This document shows, piece after piece, positions 55,121 to 63,958 of a stretch of 64,000 nucleotides of DNA. The notes below the pieces were generated by a model that saw only the letters and a program-made list of their open reading frames with translations, ran no database searches and was not told the DNA's origin. A program made the translations under genes and the position numbers. The stretch lies in contig JAQVDS010000003.1 of NCBI GenBank assembly GCA_028697715.1, forward strand, positions 80,734 to 144,733. The letters are read 5' to 3'. Within the stretch, counting starts at the first letter, position 1. Every line of letters begins with the position of its first letter. This stretch comes from Acidithiobacillus sp. (GTDB lineage Bacteria > Pseudomonadota > Gammaproteobacteria > Acidithiobacillales > Acidithiobacillaceae).

Positions 55121-55777
55121 ATGGAAACAAGCGAATGCTTGGGCAGTGTGGCCAGTCGTGGCAAACTGGCGCTCTCCAAAAGCGAACAGGATAGGCCCTC
55201 AATGCAGAATTCCCTCCCTCAGGAAAGTCACAGCTTGCGCATCGGCGCGGTGCAGCGCGACCTCCCGCTCTTTGCCGTCAGCCCGGAACTAGCGATTGCC
55301 GTACTCAACATCCTAGGTGACACAGAACTCTGCGAAGCCGCTGCCGATGCCCTGAGCAAAGAGTTGGACGCCCACGAATATGTGGCCCTGGTCACTGCCG
55401 AGGCGAAGAGCATTCCGTTGGCCTACGCGCTTTCCTTACGGACGCAGAAACCCTACGTGGTGCTGCGCAAGACGTACAAGTCCTACATGGGAGATGCGTT
55501 GCAGGCTTCGACCCTGTCGATCACCACCGGCAAACCGCAGACCCTGTATCTCGATGCCAAGGACCGCACGCTGCTTGCGGGTCAGCCAGTGGTACTGGTG
55601 GATGACGTGATCAGTACCGGTTCGACGCTGGAGGCCATGCGTGCTCTGATGGTCGAGGCGCAGGCGCGGATCGCCGCCGTGGCGACGATCTGCACCGAAG
55701 GGGAGCGGCCGCAACTGGCGGAACCCTTGCTGTCGCTGGCGCATCTCCCTCTCTTTCCCTTGCAGACCGCATCATGA
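55121..55777 (+). CDS. Adenine phosphoribosyltransferase-like protein
   Basis: 218-residue type I phosphoribosyltransferase. The PRPP-binding motif is [17 protein letters not shown] (about residues 155-171), with [20 protein letters not shown] and [16 protein letters not shown] upstream as in Apt-like proteins. ATG 55121 has AGGAG six bases upstream; a shorter start at 55202 is possible. It is divergent from purH and overlaps the sat-cysC start by four bases. Purine salvage is likely but the base is not proven. Confidence 0.82.
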   Translation: METSECLGSVASRGKLALSKSEQDRPSMQNSLPQESHSLRIGAVQRDLPLFAVSPELAIAVLNILGDTELCEAAADALSKELDAHEYVALVTAEAKSIPLAYALSLRTQKPYVVLRKTYKSYMGDALQASTLSITTGKPQTLYLDAKDRTLLAGQPVVLVDDVISTGSTLEAMRALMVEAQARIAAVATICTEGERPQLAEPLLSLAHLPLFPLQTAS

Positions 55778-57420
55778 GTAGCGACGTAGCCGTTCAAGTG
55801 TTGAGCGCGCGCCAGCGCTGCGATCTGGAGCTGCTGCTCAATGGCGCCTTTGCACCTTTGCGGGGCTTTATTGATCAGGCAAGCTGGGAGTCGGTGCTGA
55901 CGCAGATGCGCCTGCCCGACGGCAGCCTCTGGCCCATCCCCATCACCCTCGAACTAAGCGATCACCTGGCGCAGAGTCTGGAAGCGGGAGCAACACTGCG
56001 CCTCGACCGGGAAGACGGTACGCCTCTGGCGCGATTGCGAGTGAGCGAATGCTATCGTCCCGACCGCCGGCGGGAGGCGTTGCTGGTCTATGGCAGCGAC
56101 GACCGCAGGCATCCCGGGGTGGCGCAGATTCTCGATTTGCCTCCGTGGAATGTTGCCGGCACTGTGGAGCCCTGGGAAGATGATGCTCTGCGGCGCGCTG
56201 CAGCGGTGGAATTCCCCCCGGAATACCGCTATCCCGAAGAAATCCGCGAGCTGGCGACTGGGCGCCCCCTGCTTGCCTTTCAGACCAGAAACCCCTTGCA
56301 TCATGCGCATATCGCCATCACCCAGGCGGCACTGGCGGAGTTGGGGGAGGCGGCCCGTCTGCTGCTGCACCCGGCTATCGGCCCGACTAAGCCCGGCGAT
56401 GTGGACGCGGCGGCGCGCATGCGCGCTTATCGTGCCGTGCTGCCCCATTATCCGGCGCAGCGGGTGTTGCTCTCCCCGCTACCCCTGGCGATGCGCATGG
56501 CCGGCCCCCGCGAGGCGCTTTGGCATGCGCTGATCCGTCGCAATCATGGCGCCACCCACTTCGTCGTCGGGCGCGCCCATGCCGACCCGGGGCACCCCGA
56601 GCAGGGGAGCTGGTATCCGCCCTTTGCCGCGCAGGAGTTGCTGGAAGAGCATCGGAGCGAACTGGGCATAGTGCCCGTCCTCCTGCCGGAGTATGCCTAC
56701 TCCGCCAAACGACGCGCCTATGTGCCACGGGCCGAGGCCAATGGCGAGCGCCTGGCCGAGTTGTCGGGCACGGAGTTGCGGCGGCGTCTGGCGGCCAATG
56801 AAGAAATCCCGGAATGGTTTTCCCCCCCCGAGGTCATCCGCATCCTGCGTCAGGCCTATCGCGGTGCCGACCGGCGTGGGCTGGTGGTCTGGTTTACCGG
56901 GCTCTCCGCCAGCGGCAAAAGCACCCTGGCGGGAATGCTGGCGCGCCGCCTGGAAAGCCACGATTCGCGCGCGGTGACCCTGCTCGATGGTGATGTCGTA
57001 CGTCGTTTTCTCTCCAAGGGGCTGGGGTTCAGCCGCGAAGACCGCGATGAAAACATCCGCCGTATCGGCTTTGTGGCGAGCCTCATCGCCCGTCATGGCG
57101 GCATCGCCCTGGTTGCCGCCATCTCGCCGTATCGGCATGCTCGTGCCGAGGCACGCAGACTGGTGGAAGAGGCCGGCGGACTCTTTGTCGAGGTGCATGT
57201 GGCGACGCCGCTCGCCGTTTGCGCGCAACGCGATCCCAAAGGACTCTATGCCCGTGCCCAACGCGGCGAAATTACCGCATTTACCGGGGTAAGCGATCCC
57301 TACGAAGAACCGGAGGCACCGGAGCTGCGTCTGGATACCAGTCAGTCGAAGGATGCCGATGCCCTCGATGCTCTCTGGCACTACCTACAGGCGGCGGGCG
57401 TGTTGCGGTTACAGCCCTAG
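55774..57420 (+). CDS. Bifunctional ATP sulfurylase/APS kinase
   Basis: Fusion making APS from sulfate and ATP, then PAPS. Residues 1-360 are ATP sulfurylase: [16 protein letters not shown], the nucleotide motif [10 protein letters not shown] (170-179), GRAHADPG (266-273), and [20 protein letters not shown]. Residues 370-548 are APS kinase with Walker [10 protein letters not shown] (376-384) and [20 protein letters not shown]. The usual GRDHAG of ATP sulfurylase reads GRAHAD here. The kinase at the C-terminus suggests assimilation rather than sulfite oxidation. It overlaps the preceding phosphoribosyltransferase gene. Confidence 0.92.
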   Translation: MSSDVAVQVLSARQRCDLELLLNGAFAPLRGFIDQASWESVLTQMRLPDGSLWPIPITLELSDHLAQSLEAGATLRLDREDGTPLARLRVSECYRPDRRREALLVYGSDDRRHPGVAQILDLPPWNVAGTVEPWEDDALRRAAAVEFPPEYRYPEEIRELATGRPLLAFQTRNPLHHAHIAITQAALAELGEAARLLLHPAIGPTKPGDVDAAARMRAYRAVLPHYPAQRVLLSPLPLAMRMAGPREALWHALIRRNHGATHFVVGRAHADPGHPEQGSWYPPFAAQELLEEHRSELGIVPVLLPEYAYSAKRRAYVPRAEANGERLAELSGTELRRRLAANEEIPEWFSPPEVIRILRQAYRGADRRGLVVWFTGLSASGKSTLAGMLARRLESHDSRAVTLLDGDVVRRFLSKGLGFSREDRDENIRRIGFVASLIARHGGIALVAAISPYRHARAEARRLVEEAGGLFVEVHVATPLAVCAQRDPKGLYARAQRGEITAFTGVSDPYEEPEAPELRLDTSQSKDADALDALWHYLQAAGVLRLQP

Positions 57421-57423
57421 CTC

Positions 57424-58914
57424 GTGGACACGCTGCAGCTCTTTGCCGCGGCGCGCTGTCTGCAGGAGGATTTCGCGCAGCAGAGTTTGCGGGGTATCGC
57501 CGTAGAGCGTGGCACGGCGGTACTGCATTTTGCCCGCAAGCGCCTGCATCTGGCCTACCAAGCGTCTCCCCTGGGGCTGTACTGGAGCGAGGCGGCGTCC
57601 GCGGTCCCCAAGCCCGCGGGTTCGGCGGCCCTGTTGGGACAAAAGCTTGCCGGTTTCCGTCTGCTTGCCATCGAAGTCCCCTGGGCCGACCGTATATTGA
57701 GACTGCAGTTCCGTCATACCGGTCTCGATCGGCAAGAACGCCATTGGCAGCTGCTGGCCGAGTGTTTTGGTGGCAAGGGTGCGTTGCTCTTGCTGGACGA
57801 AAAGGATCAGATCCACTGGTCTTCGCGCTGGGATTCTCTCGATCAGGGGGCAGGTCGGATTCTGCCGCAAGCCAGGTACCAGCCGCCTGCCGCAACGTCG
57901 CGCTGGGACGCGATTGAAAATCCCGTTTTTTTGCTGCATCCGGCCCGCCGCGAGGCTCTGAGCGGTGGCGATACCCCGGCGCGGATCGATTGCGTCCTGC
58001 ACGGTCCAGTTTGTGCCGACTGGTGGCAGTCGCGCGGGCAGGAATCCTATCCCCTTGCTGTTGAGCCCTTGGCAGTCGCCCTGCCGGTCCGTGCGGCCAC
58101 GCATTGGCAGGAGCCACAGGCTGCCAGTCGCGCACCGGAAGCCGCGACCGTAGAACAGGCGCGGCAGCGGGAGGAGCGGCGCTTACAGCGTCGTCTGCAG
58201 CGGCTGCAGGCCGATCTGCTGCGCTGGCAGAGCACGCCGACGGAGGATCGTCGCCAGGCGACGGCGCTCTTCACCTTGCCCGATCGCGTACACCCGGGCG
58301 GCGTGTTGCAGGTGCCCGAGTACCGTCCCGATGGCGTCGGCCAGATAGGGCTGGATATCCCTGCGGGAAAATCCCTCCACGACCACGCGCGGGACCTCCT
58401 CCGGCGTGCACAGCGGGCGCAGCGCGCAGAGCAGCGCATCCGCGCAGAGATTGCCGCGGTGGAACAGGCACTGGCCGCCTTGCCCAGTCGGCTCTCTGCC
58501 CCGCCCAGCGTATCCACTCCCGGCAAAAAGCAGCGCCCGCAAACGCGTTTGCAAGGCATCGAAGAGCGGCTGGTGGAGGGCTTTACCATCCTCTGGGGGA
58601 AAAACGCGCGCGCTAACGAATACCTGACATTTCGATTGGGACGACCGCAGGATCTGTGGCTGCACGTGCAGGATCTGCAGGGCAGTCATGTGCTGATCCG
58701 CCGCTCTCATCCCCAGCAGGTCGTTCCTCCCGAGATATTGCGCGCCGCCGCCGAAATCGCGTTGCAGCATAGCGATTCGCAGGCCTTGAGCGCGGAAGTG
58801 GACTGGACCGAACTGCGCCACGTAAGCCGCCACCCGCAGGGTGGGCAGGGGCGCGTCCTGTACCGGCAATTTCAGACCCTGCGCGTGCGCCGGCCCGGGA
58901 GCGCAAGGCACTGA
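57424..58914 (+). CDS. NFACT family protein (RqcH/Fibronectin-binding A-like)
   Basis: 496-residue protein with an NFACT-N-like N-terminal domain, a central coiled coil rich in Arg and Gln (about residues 240-360) and a C-terminal NFACT-R domain (EGFTILWGKNARANEYLTFR, then LWLHVQDLQGSHVLIRRS). Bacterial RqcH adds alanine tails to stalled nascent chains, but proteobacterial members are shorter and less studied. The N-terminal part is divergent. GTG 57424 is three bases after the sat-cysC stop and no better start is seen. Confidence 0.85.
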   Translation: MDTLQLFAAARCLQEDFAQQSLRGIAVERGTAVLHFARKRLHLAYQASPLGLYWSEAASAVPKPAGSAALLGQKLAGFRLLAIEVPWADRILRLQFRHTGLDRQERHWQLLAECFGGKGALLLLDEKDQIHWSSRWDSLDQGAGRILPQARYQPPAATSRWDAIENPVFLLHPARREALSGGDTPARIDCVLHGPVCADWWQSRGQESYPLAVEPLAVALPVRAATHWQEPQAASRAPEAATVEQARQREERRLQRRLQRLQADLLRWQSTPTEDRRQATALFTLPDRVHPGGVLQVPEYRPDGVGQIGLDIPAGKSLHDHARDLLRRAQRAQRAEQRIRAEIAAVEQALAALPSRLSAPPSVSTPGKKQRPQTRLQGIEERLVEGFTILWGKNARANEYLTFRLGRPQDLWLHVQDLQGSHVLIRRSHPQQVVPPEILRAAAEIALQHSDSQALSAEVDWTELRHVSRHPQGGQGRVLYRQFQTLRVRRPGSARH

Positions 58915-58972
58915 CGGGGCTAATCCCGAACGCGCATCCGGCTCGCTCGGGCATCCACCGCACAAAACTTTA

Positions 58973-59071
58973 CTATTCCCAGTCCTCATCCCGTTTTTTT
59001 GGCTTTTTGGAAGCCCTATAGCCGACGAATATCACCGCAGCGAGAAAAATAAGAGCCAGTATCGTTCCCAT
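58973..59071 (-). CDS. Small single-pass membrane protein (32 residues)
   Basis: A 33-codon frame with a near-perfect ribosome site (AGGAGG, five bases before the ATG). The peptide begins MGTILALIFLAAVIFVGYR, a single membrane helix, then a basic segment (ASKKPKKR) and an acidic end (DEDWE). The Shine-Dalgarno quality, hydrophobic helix and positive-inside tail support a real gene. Function unknown; it resembles small subunits of membrane complexes only in a general way. Convergent with the NFACT gene. Confidence 0.6.
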   Translation of the reverse strand: MGTILALIFLAAVIFVGYRASKKPKKRDEDWE

Positions 59072-59252
59072 GTGCACCTCCTAGCAATGCCATTTCTGGC
59101 CATTTGCAAAACGTGATTGTAATGTTGGTAAAGCTTGATGGCGGTGAATACGCCCTTCGCGTACAGTAACCAGATGACGTAGCGCTTCTACCAGTGAAAG
59201 TCCTCTGGCTAGCTTTTCCGTAGCTCCAAGTCAAGTCCGACGCTCTGCCAGG

Positions 59253-59450
59253 TTATGGCAAAGGCGGCGTGGTAATTTCTATAACCGGCAGTTGAGCGTT
59301 TGCCGGCTGCGCTCGAGCTGCATTGATCGCCTCATCCTTACTATTGTAATGAAACGGACTATAGTTCACTGCAGAGGTTCGGCAGATACGAAAACGCCAT
59401 GCTTGACCCTGTCCTTGTACTACTGGATAGACTTCGATATGAGATTTCAT
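59253..59450 (-). CDS. Small hypothetical protein (65 residues)
   Basis: Begins MKSHIEVYPVVQGQGQAWRF with GAGAGG about nine bases before ATG 59450. Contains YNSKDEAINAARAQPANAQ and ends VIEITTPPLP. The W-x-F/R pattern followed by an SKDEAI-A-A-R helix is reminiscent of DUF2188-like small proteins, but I do not claim membership. It lies in a sparse AT-richer strip. An in-frame start at 59492 would precede the ribosome site. Confidence 0.5.
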   Translation of the reverse strand: MKSHIEVYPVVQGQGQAWRFRICRTSAVNYSPFHYNSKDEAINAARAQPANAQLPVIEITTPPLP

Positions 59451-59661
59451 AGTTATTTCCCTCTCTTTGCCCCCATAGGCCAGCCACACCATCTATGGAT
59501 ACCCCCACTACCAGCCGTGGCGTCGCCATTCGTAGCTGAATCCTTCCTCCACATGCCCTCTGGGAATTGTTGGCTCCATAGGTGGCAAAGGCCACAAATA
59601 GGCCATTTCTTTATCAAGCTATAGCCATCGCGCTATCTGTTGCCATCCCCGGCTAAACAAC

Positions 59662-60033
59662 CTAGTCCATTTCCTGGTGTTGATCTGTAGAACAATAATG
59701 AACAGGTTGCCAAGTGGATACGGTGATTCTTGGAGTTTGTTCACTATGCCGGACCACACCGAGTTTATCCCTGAGCATGATATTCAAATATTGCTCGACA
59801 CATAGCAAAGAAAGGGTCTCCACCTCCGTACATCGGGCACCAATCCATTGTTTAACCTTGTGTGCATTTCCGAGGTGTACGCATAGTTGATCAAAAATAG
59901 AAGCGGGAATTATGATCTTTTGGTAACGACCAGATGATGTCAGGAAATCAAGAGCAACACTTGCAGAAAGATGATAAGGAGCGGACCGGAATTGCTTATT
60001 TGCAACCTGTTGCGATTTTTCTACAGTGCCCAT
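59662..60033 (-). CDS. Hypothetical protein (123 residues)
   Basis: Unrecognised protein with a strong ribosome site (AAGGGGG, 4-5 bases before the ATG). The middle part, RYQKIIIPASIFDQLCVHLG followed by NAHKVKQWIGARC, predicts a strand then helices and could be a small DNA-binding or regulatory fold. Three cysteines, no signal peptide, no membrane helix. Codon use is more AT-rich than the flanking operons, suggesting recent acquisition. Confidence 0.5.
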   Translation of the reverse strand: MGTVEKSQQVANKQFRSAPYHLSASVALDFLTSSGRYQKIIIPASIFDQLCVHLGNAHKVKQWIGARCTEVETLSLLCVEQYLNIMLRDKLGVVRHSEQTPRITVSTWQPVHYCSTDQHQEMD

Positions 60034-60407
60034 TATGCCCCCTTATTGATACTTATACAGGTCTGACTAGTCGTCCGGAGCGAAACGGCCAGCTCTGCAT
60101 TTACTTACTCGCGGTTTTCAGTATAGCGTAGAATTCGACTTGTGCAAGCCGAAATCAGGGCGCACATTTCCAATGTAATGTAAGAAAATTATTATATTAT
60201 GTTTTACGATAAATCCAATGAAGGTAGCGTTACAGACGGTTTTAATTTTGTATCAGCGGACTACCACTTTTTTCGAGGATGGATTTCATCGGTTCCATGC
60301 ACACCCATTGGATGAGCTGAGCCAGAGCGCATTATTTCAATAAAAAAAGTGTTGGCATAGATTTCGAGCAGCACACTCACGGATTCAGGAAATATGAACG
60401 GCCTAGC
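60034..60407. other. AT-rich intergenic stretch
   Basis: 374 bases without a convincing gene. A/T tracts (TTATTATATTATGTTTTAC) are clear around 60188-60208. The only frame noted is a 41-codon one (60218-60343, plus) beginning MKVALQTVLILYQ, without a ribosome site; I do not call it. Promoters for the 123-residue gene (minus) may lie near 60050. No repeats or RNA genes recognised. Confidence 0.6.
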
Positions 60408-61007
60408 CTAGCGTGAAGTGGAAAAATTCATCGACCCAATATGGTTGCCATATTGAAGAGATTCTGAATCAATTTCCTCTACACGATACCGCCAGGCGCG
60501 CATCCCCTCCTGCCATCCATGCTCCGGGAGGCCCGCCTTGCGTTTGAGGTGCAGGAGAAAATCTTCCGGCTTGGGCAGTTGTTTCCAAACTGAGGGTAAA
60601 AACGTGGCCCGGTGGCCCTGCGCCTCAATGATCAGGCCGTCTTTGCTGGGCTCGAGGCTTTGCAGTAGTTCGGCTTCGGATTGCACGGCCAGGGGCTCGG
60701 GCATGCTGAGAAGGGAAATGTGGATGTCGAGCTGGTCCAGCTCAAAACGCTCTACCGGTGGAAAACGCAGGTCGCGGAAGGCTGCGTTGAAGGCGTTTTC
60801 GGCCACATCCACCACCAGTGGCTGGACCGCCTGTAGATGGCCGATGCAGCCACGCAATCCACCCTGCTTGTTGAGAGTCACGAAGCTCGCACGATCGACT
60901 TGCCATTCCTTTGGATAATCCTCCACCCGCACCGGCAGCGGGCGACCATGTTCGAGCCCATAGGCGATGGAGCGGCGGGCCAGTTCAATCAGAGGATGTG
61001 TACTCAT
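60408..61007 (-). CDS. amrA: AmmeMemoRadiSam system protein A (AMMECR1 domain)
   Basis: 199-residue AMMECR1-family protein. Seen: ASFVTLNKQGGLRGCIGHLQ with the conserved LRGCIG, ENAFNAAFRDLRFPPVERFE, and GLIIEAQGHRATFLPSVWKQ. Biochemical function is unsettled. ATGA overlap with the Memo-like gene, and a radical SAM gene nearby, complete the AmmeMemoRadiSam set. Confidence 0.93.
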   Translation of the reverse strand: MSTHPLIELARRSIAYGLEHGRPLPVRVEDYPKEWQVDRASFVTLNKQGGLRGCIGHLQAVQPLVVDVAENAFNAAFRDLRFPPVERFELDQLDIHISLLSMPEPLAVQSEAELLQSLEPSKDGLIIEAQGHRATFLPSVWKQLPKPEDFLLHLKRKAGLPEHGWQEGMRAWRYRVEEIDSESLQYGNHIGSMNFSTSR

Positions 61008-61804
61008 GCCGTATCCTCGTACAGCGCCCAGGCGCCATAGCCTACCACCTGATCCCGCGGTCCGGCGGTGTCACCCGAGTTGCGCAGGTCCAGGCGCTCG
61101 ATGCGCATGTGCCGCTTGCGGGCGAGTTCCAGCAGTCCTCCCAAGGGTATACGCCCGCAGGCCTGCTCGTAGTGGATGGCCTCGGGTTGCAGCGCCTCGA
61201 TGACCTCGGCGGTCCGCTTATCCAGACGGCGCGCCGTGGCATAATCGAGATAGTGGCTGAGGTCAGTGCTGATGACGATCAAGGTCTCCGGCCCGCCCCA
61301 GAGGCGCTCGAGTACCTCGGCTACCTCTGCATAGGTGGCGTCCCCAACCAGCAGCGGCACTACGCTGAAATCACCCAGCATACGCTGCAGAAAGGGCAGA
61401 TGTACCTCGAGAGAATGTTCCGGTTCGTGCGGAATGTCCGACTGGATCACCTGCGGCAGATTGGCAATGGCCTGCAGCGCATCCTGGTTCACCGGCACTG
61501 TGCCGAGCGGCGTGGCAAAGGTATCGGCCTCCGGTACGGCCAAACCGCGCAGGCGGACGTAATGGGCTGGACCGAGCAGCACCACACGGGAGATTTGGCC
61601 GCGCAAGCCGCTCAAGTGCGCATAGGCCTTGCCGGCCACCGCTCCGGAATAGATATATCCGGCATGCGGGGCGATCAGGACCTTGGGATGAGGTTGTTTG
61701 GAAACATCAATGGATGGAATAAAGGCATCGAGTTGATGCCGCAGCTCGGTGATACGGGCCGGGTAGAAACGTCCGGCCACGGCAGGTGGTCGAATATGAG
61801 ACAT
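61004..61804 (-). CDS. amrB: AmmeMemoRadiSam system protein B (Memo family)
   Basis: 266-residue Memo-like protein, structurally related to class III non-heme iron dioxygenases. Begins HIRPPAVAGRFYPARITELR, then VLIAPHAGYIYSGAVAGKAY with the conserved His, VVLLGPAHYVRLRGLAVPEA, EPEHSLEVHLPFLQRML and LIVISTDLSHYLDYATARRL. ATG 61804 matches the family N-terminus; an in-frame start at 61894 adds unlike residues. Transcribed with amrA. Confidence 0.93.
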   Translation of the reverse strand: MSHIRPPAVAGRFYPARITELRHQLDAFIPSIDVSKQPHPKVLIAPHAGYIYSGAVAGKAYAHLSGLRGQISRVVLLGPAHYVRLRGLAVPEADTFATPLGTVPVNQDALQAIANLPQVIQSDIPHEPEHSLEVHLPFLQRMLGDFSVVPLLVGDATYAEVAEVLERLWGGPETLIVISTDLSHYLDYATARRLDKRTAEVIEALQPEAIHYEQACGRIPLGGLLELARKRHMRIERLDLRNSGDTAGPRDQVVGYGAWALYEDTA

Positions 61805-61930
61805 GGTCGATACCTCTTCGAAGGGCACTCTTACCAATATCGGGCCAGTATAGCCGCTTTTAAAGCCATTGAAATGATGGGACCTTGAGATCATATAGTA
61901 GCCATATTTTGATCATTTTTAGGGGTCGCC

Positions 61931-63079
61931 ATGAGCCGAGAAGCCGAAAACATTTCCCTTGCCGATCCCGACGTGGTACCAACCAAGTACTGGCATGCGC
62001 TCGACGACGGTCGTATCCAGTGCGACCTTTGTCCGCGCTACTGCAAGCTCCACGTGGGCCAACGCGGGCTGTGTTTCGTACGCGCGCGGGTCGAGGACCA
62101 GATCGTCCTCACCACCTATGGGCGCTCCAGCGGCTTCGTCATCGACCCGATCGAGAAGAAGCCGCTGGCCCATTTCCTGCCCGGCACGTCAGTGCTGTCG
62201 TTCGGCACGGCGGGCTGCAACCTGGCCTGCGGTTACTGTCAGAATTGGGACATCAGCAAGTCCCGCGAGACCGACCGCCTGCTCGACCAGGCTAGCCCCG
62301 AGACCATCGCCGAGGCGGCGTTGCGCAGCGGCTGCCGTAGTGTGGCCTATACTTACAACGACCCGGTGATCTTCCATGAGTACGCCATCGACGTGGCCCG
62401 CGCCTGCCGCGGGCGCGGGCTGAAGAACGTGGCGGTGACCGCAGGCTACGTCTGCCCCGAACCGCGCGCCGAGTTCTACGCCTGGATGGATGCTGCCAAC
62501 GTGGACCTCAAGTCGTTCAGTGAGGAGACCTACAAGCGACATACCGGCGCGCACCTCGAACCCGTACTCGACACCCTCAAGTACATCAGGCATGAAACCG
62601 ATGTGTGGCTGGAGGTCACCACCCTGCTCATCCCCGGCCTGAACGATTCGGACGAGGAGCTGACCGCGATGGCGGAGTGGATGGTGCAGGAGCTTGGGCC
62701 GGACGTGCCCTGGCACTTTTCCGCCTTCCATCCCGACTACCGCATGCTCGACCGCCCGCCGACGCCGCCCACAACCCTCAGACGGGCTCGCCAAATCGCC
62801 ATGAAGGCGGGGATGCAGTATGTCTTTACCGGCAATATCCGCGATCCCGAGGGACAGGCCACCTACTGCCACCATTGCGGGCAGCTACTGATCGGGCGTG
62901 ACGGTTATGCGATCACCGCATGGAACCTGGATGCGAGCGGCCACTGCCGCCAGTGCGGCACGCCATGCGCCGGCGTGTTCGAGGCCGAGCCGGGCAACTG
63001 GGGCAACCGCCGGGCGGGGGTGCATCTGGCTCACTTTGCAGCGCTGACGAAGAGGAATAATGCCCTTCGCAAACCGTGA
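61931..63079 (+). CDS. amrS: AmmeMemoRadiSam system radical SAM enzyme
   Basis: 382-residue radical SAM protein. The iron-sulfur motif is Cys96-x3-Cys100-x2-Cys103 in GTAGCNLACGYCQNWDISKS, preceded by an N-terminal cysteine segment (CDLCPRYCKLHVGQRGLC) that may hold a second cluster. The C-terminal zinc-ribbon-like part is TYCHHCGQLLIGRDGY and CRQCGTPCAG. It is divergent from amrBA across a 126-base gap. Distantly related to pyruvate formate-lyase activators; the substrate is unknown. Confidence 0.92.
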   Translation: MSREAENISLADPDVVPTKYWHALDDGRIQCDLCPRYCKLHVGQRGLCFVRARVEDQIVLTTYGRSSGFVIDPIEKKPLAHFLPGTSVLSFGTAGCNLACGYCQNWDISKSRETDRLLDQASPETIAEAALRSGCRSVAYTYNDPVIFHEYAIDVARACRGRGLKNVAVTAGYVCPEPRAEFYAWMDAANVDLKSFSEETYKRHTGAHLEPVLDTLKYIRHETDVWLEVTTLLIPGLNDSDEELTAMAEWMVQELGPDVPWHFSAFHPDYRMLDRPPTPPTTLRRARQIAMKAGMQYVFTGNIRDPEGQATYCHHCGQLLIGRDGYAITAWNLDASGHCRQCGTPCAGVFEAEPGNWGNRRAGVHLAHFAALTKRNNALRKP

Positions 63080-63483
63080 AGAAGCAGCGCTGCAGTTGGC
63101 TTTGCGCCTAGCCCCTTATCGAGGGGGAAAGCCACTCGTGCTCGCCATTCCCAGAGGAGCGGTGCCTATGGGGCGGATCATTGCCGATGCCGTGGAAGGG
63201 GATCTCGATGTAATCCTGGTTTGATCCGGCGGATCGGCTGGTGATCGTCGTGGATGACGACGTGGCCACTGGCGCCACTCTCAGTGCGGCCTTGCGTTTT
63301 CTCCGCGAACGGCGGCCCCTTAGCCTCGTAGCCGCCATAGGCGTGGCACCGGCAGAGGTCGCCGCGCAATTGGCGACCCTGTCTGATGAAGTAATTGTAC
63401 TGGAAACGCCCGATCCTTTTTACACAGTTGGATCCTTTTACACTGACTTATATGGATGCCTCCATTTGTGCAAGTGGACTTGA
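63060..63483 (+). pseudogene. Broken phosphoribosyltransferase gene
   Basis: ATG 63060 starts a phosphoribosyltransferase-like N-terminus (PFANREEAALQLALRLAPYR, then VLAIPRGAVPMGRIIADAVE) that stops at TGA 63222-63224. The next frame continues with DPADRLVIVVDDDVATGATL, the PRPP-binding half, to 63483. The normal middle section is missing, so a deletion with frameshift fused the ends. The last residues (after DPFYTVGSFY) also diverge. It overlaps the end of amrS. Confidence 0.8.
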
Positions 63484-63705
63484 TGTGTGGCTTTGAGGTC
63501 AAAGTGCTGCCTTATATCCGGTCTGTAGCGCAGAATTTCTCCTGCTGACCCTGATGAAATCCGCTGGAAAAGGCCTCATCTCGACGACGTCCTTTCTGGA
63601 CAAGTCAGTGTCAGGCTCTCTTTTCCCCGGTCTGACCTGTAATGCCATCAATCGTATCTACCTGCGCAACTCTGAAAGCTTTAGTACTTCGTTACTCTCC
63701 CGACA
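63484..63705. other. Decayed intergenic sequence between pseudogene and transposase tail
   Basis: No gene, RNA or repeat recognised. It lies between two gene remnants, so it is probably debris from insertion or deletion events. Confidence 0.5.
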
Positions 63706-63894
63706 CTATCCCGCAGAAACGGCTACTGTCGGCTGGTAGTGCGGGTCATACTGCCGGTCTTTGGCCAGCAATGCCCAGATCGTGCGCGCCATCTTATTGG
63801 CCAGCGCTACGACCACGACATTGTGCGGCCGTCGGCTGCGTAGCTCGTCAATCCAGGGGTTGCGGTTGTTGATCTGTAACCGCTCAAACGGCAC
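63706..63894 (-). pseudogene. IS110-family transposase C-terminal fragment
   Basis: Only about 55 residues remain: NNRNPWIDELRSRRPHNVVV, then VALANKMARTIWALLAKDRQ and YDPHYQP. The block VALANKMARTIWALL is typical of the end of IS110-type transposases. Upstream in this frame a stop follows within about ten codons and no catalytic domain is present, so it is a 5'-truncated remnant. Confidence 0.65.
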
Positions 63895-63958
63895 CGTACT
63901 TTCCGGGCTGGCTGGCGAGCTCTAACCTGCTTTTGTTTTCACTGAGCAGGAGTGCGAT

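Noticed and set aside
54942..55202. An N-terminal extension of purH
   Set aside because: The extra 87 residues cross a terminator-like leader and are unlike the family; ATG 54941 gives the standard start.
60218..60343. A 41-codon plus-strand frame in the AT-rich gap
   Set aside because: No ribosome site and no recognisable feature; likely chance.
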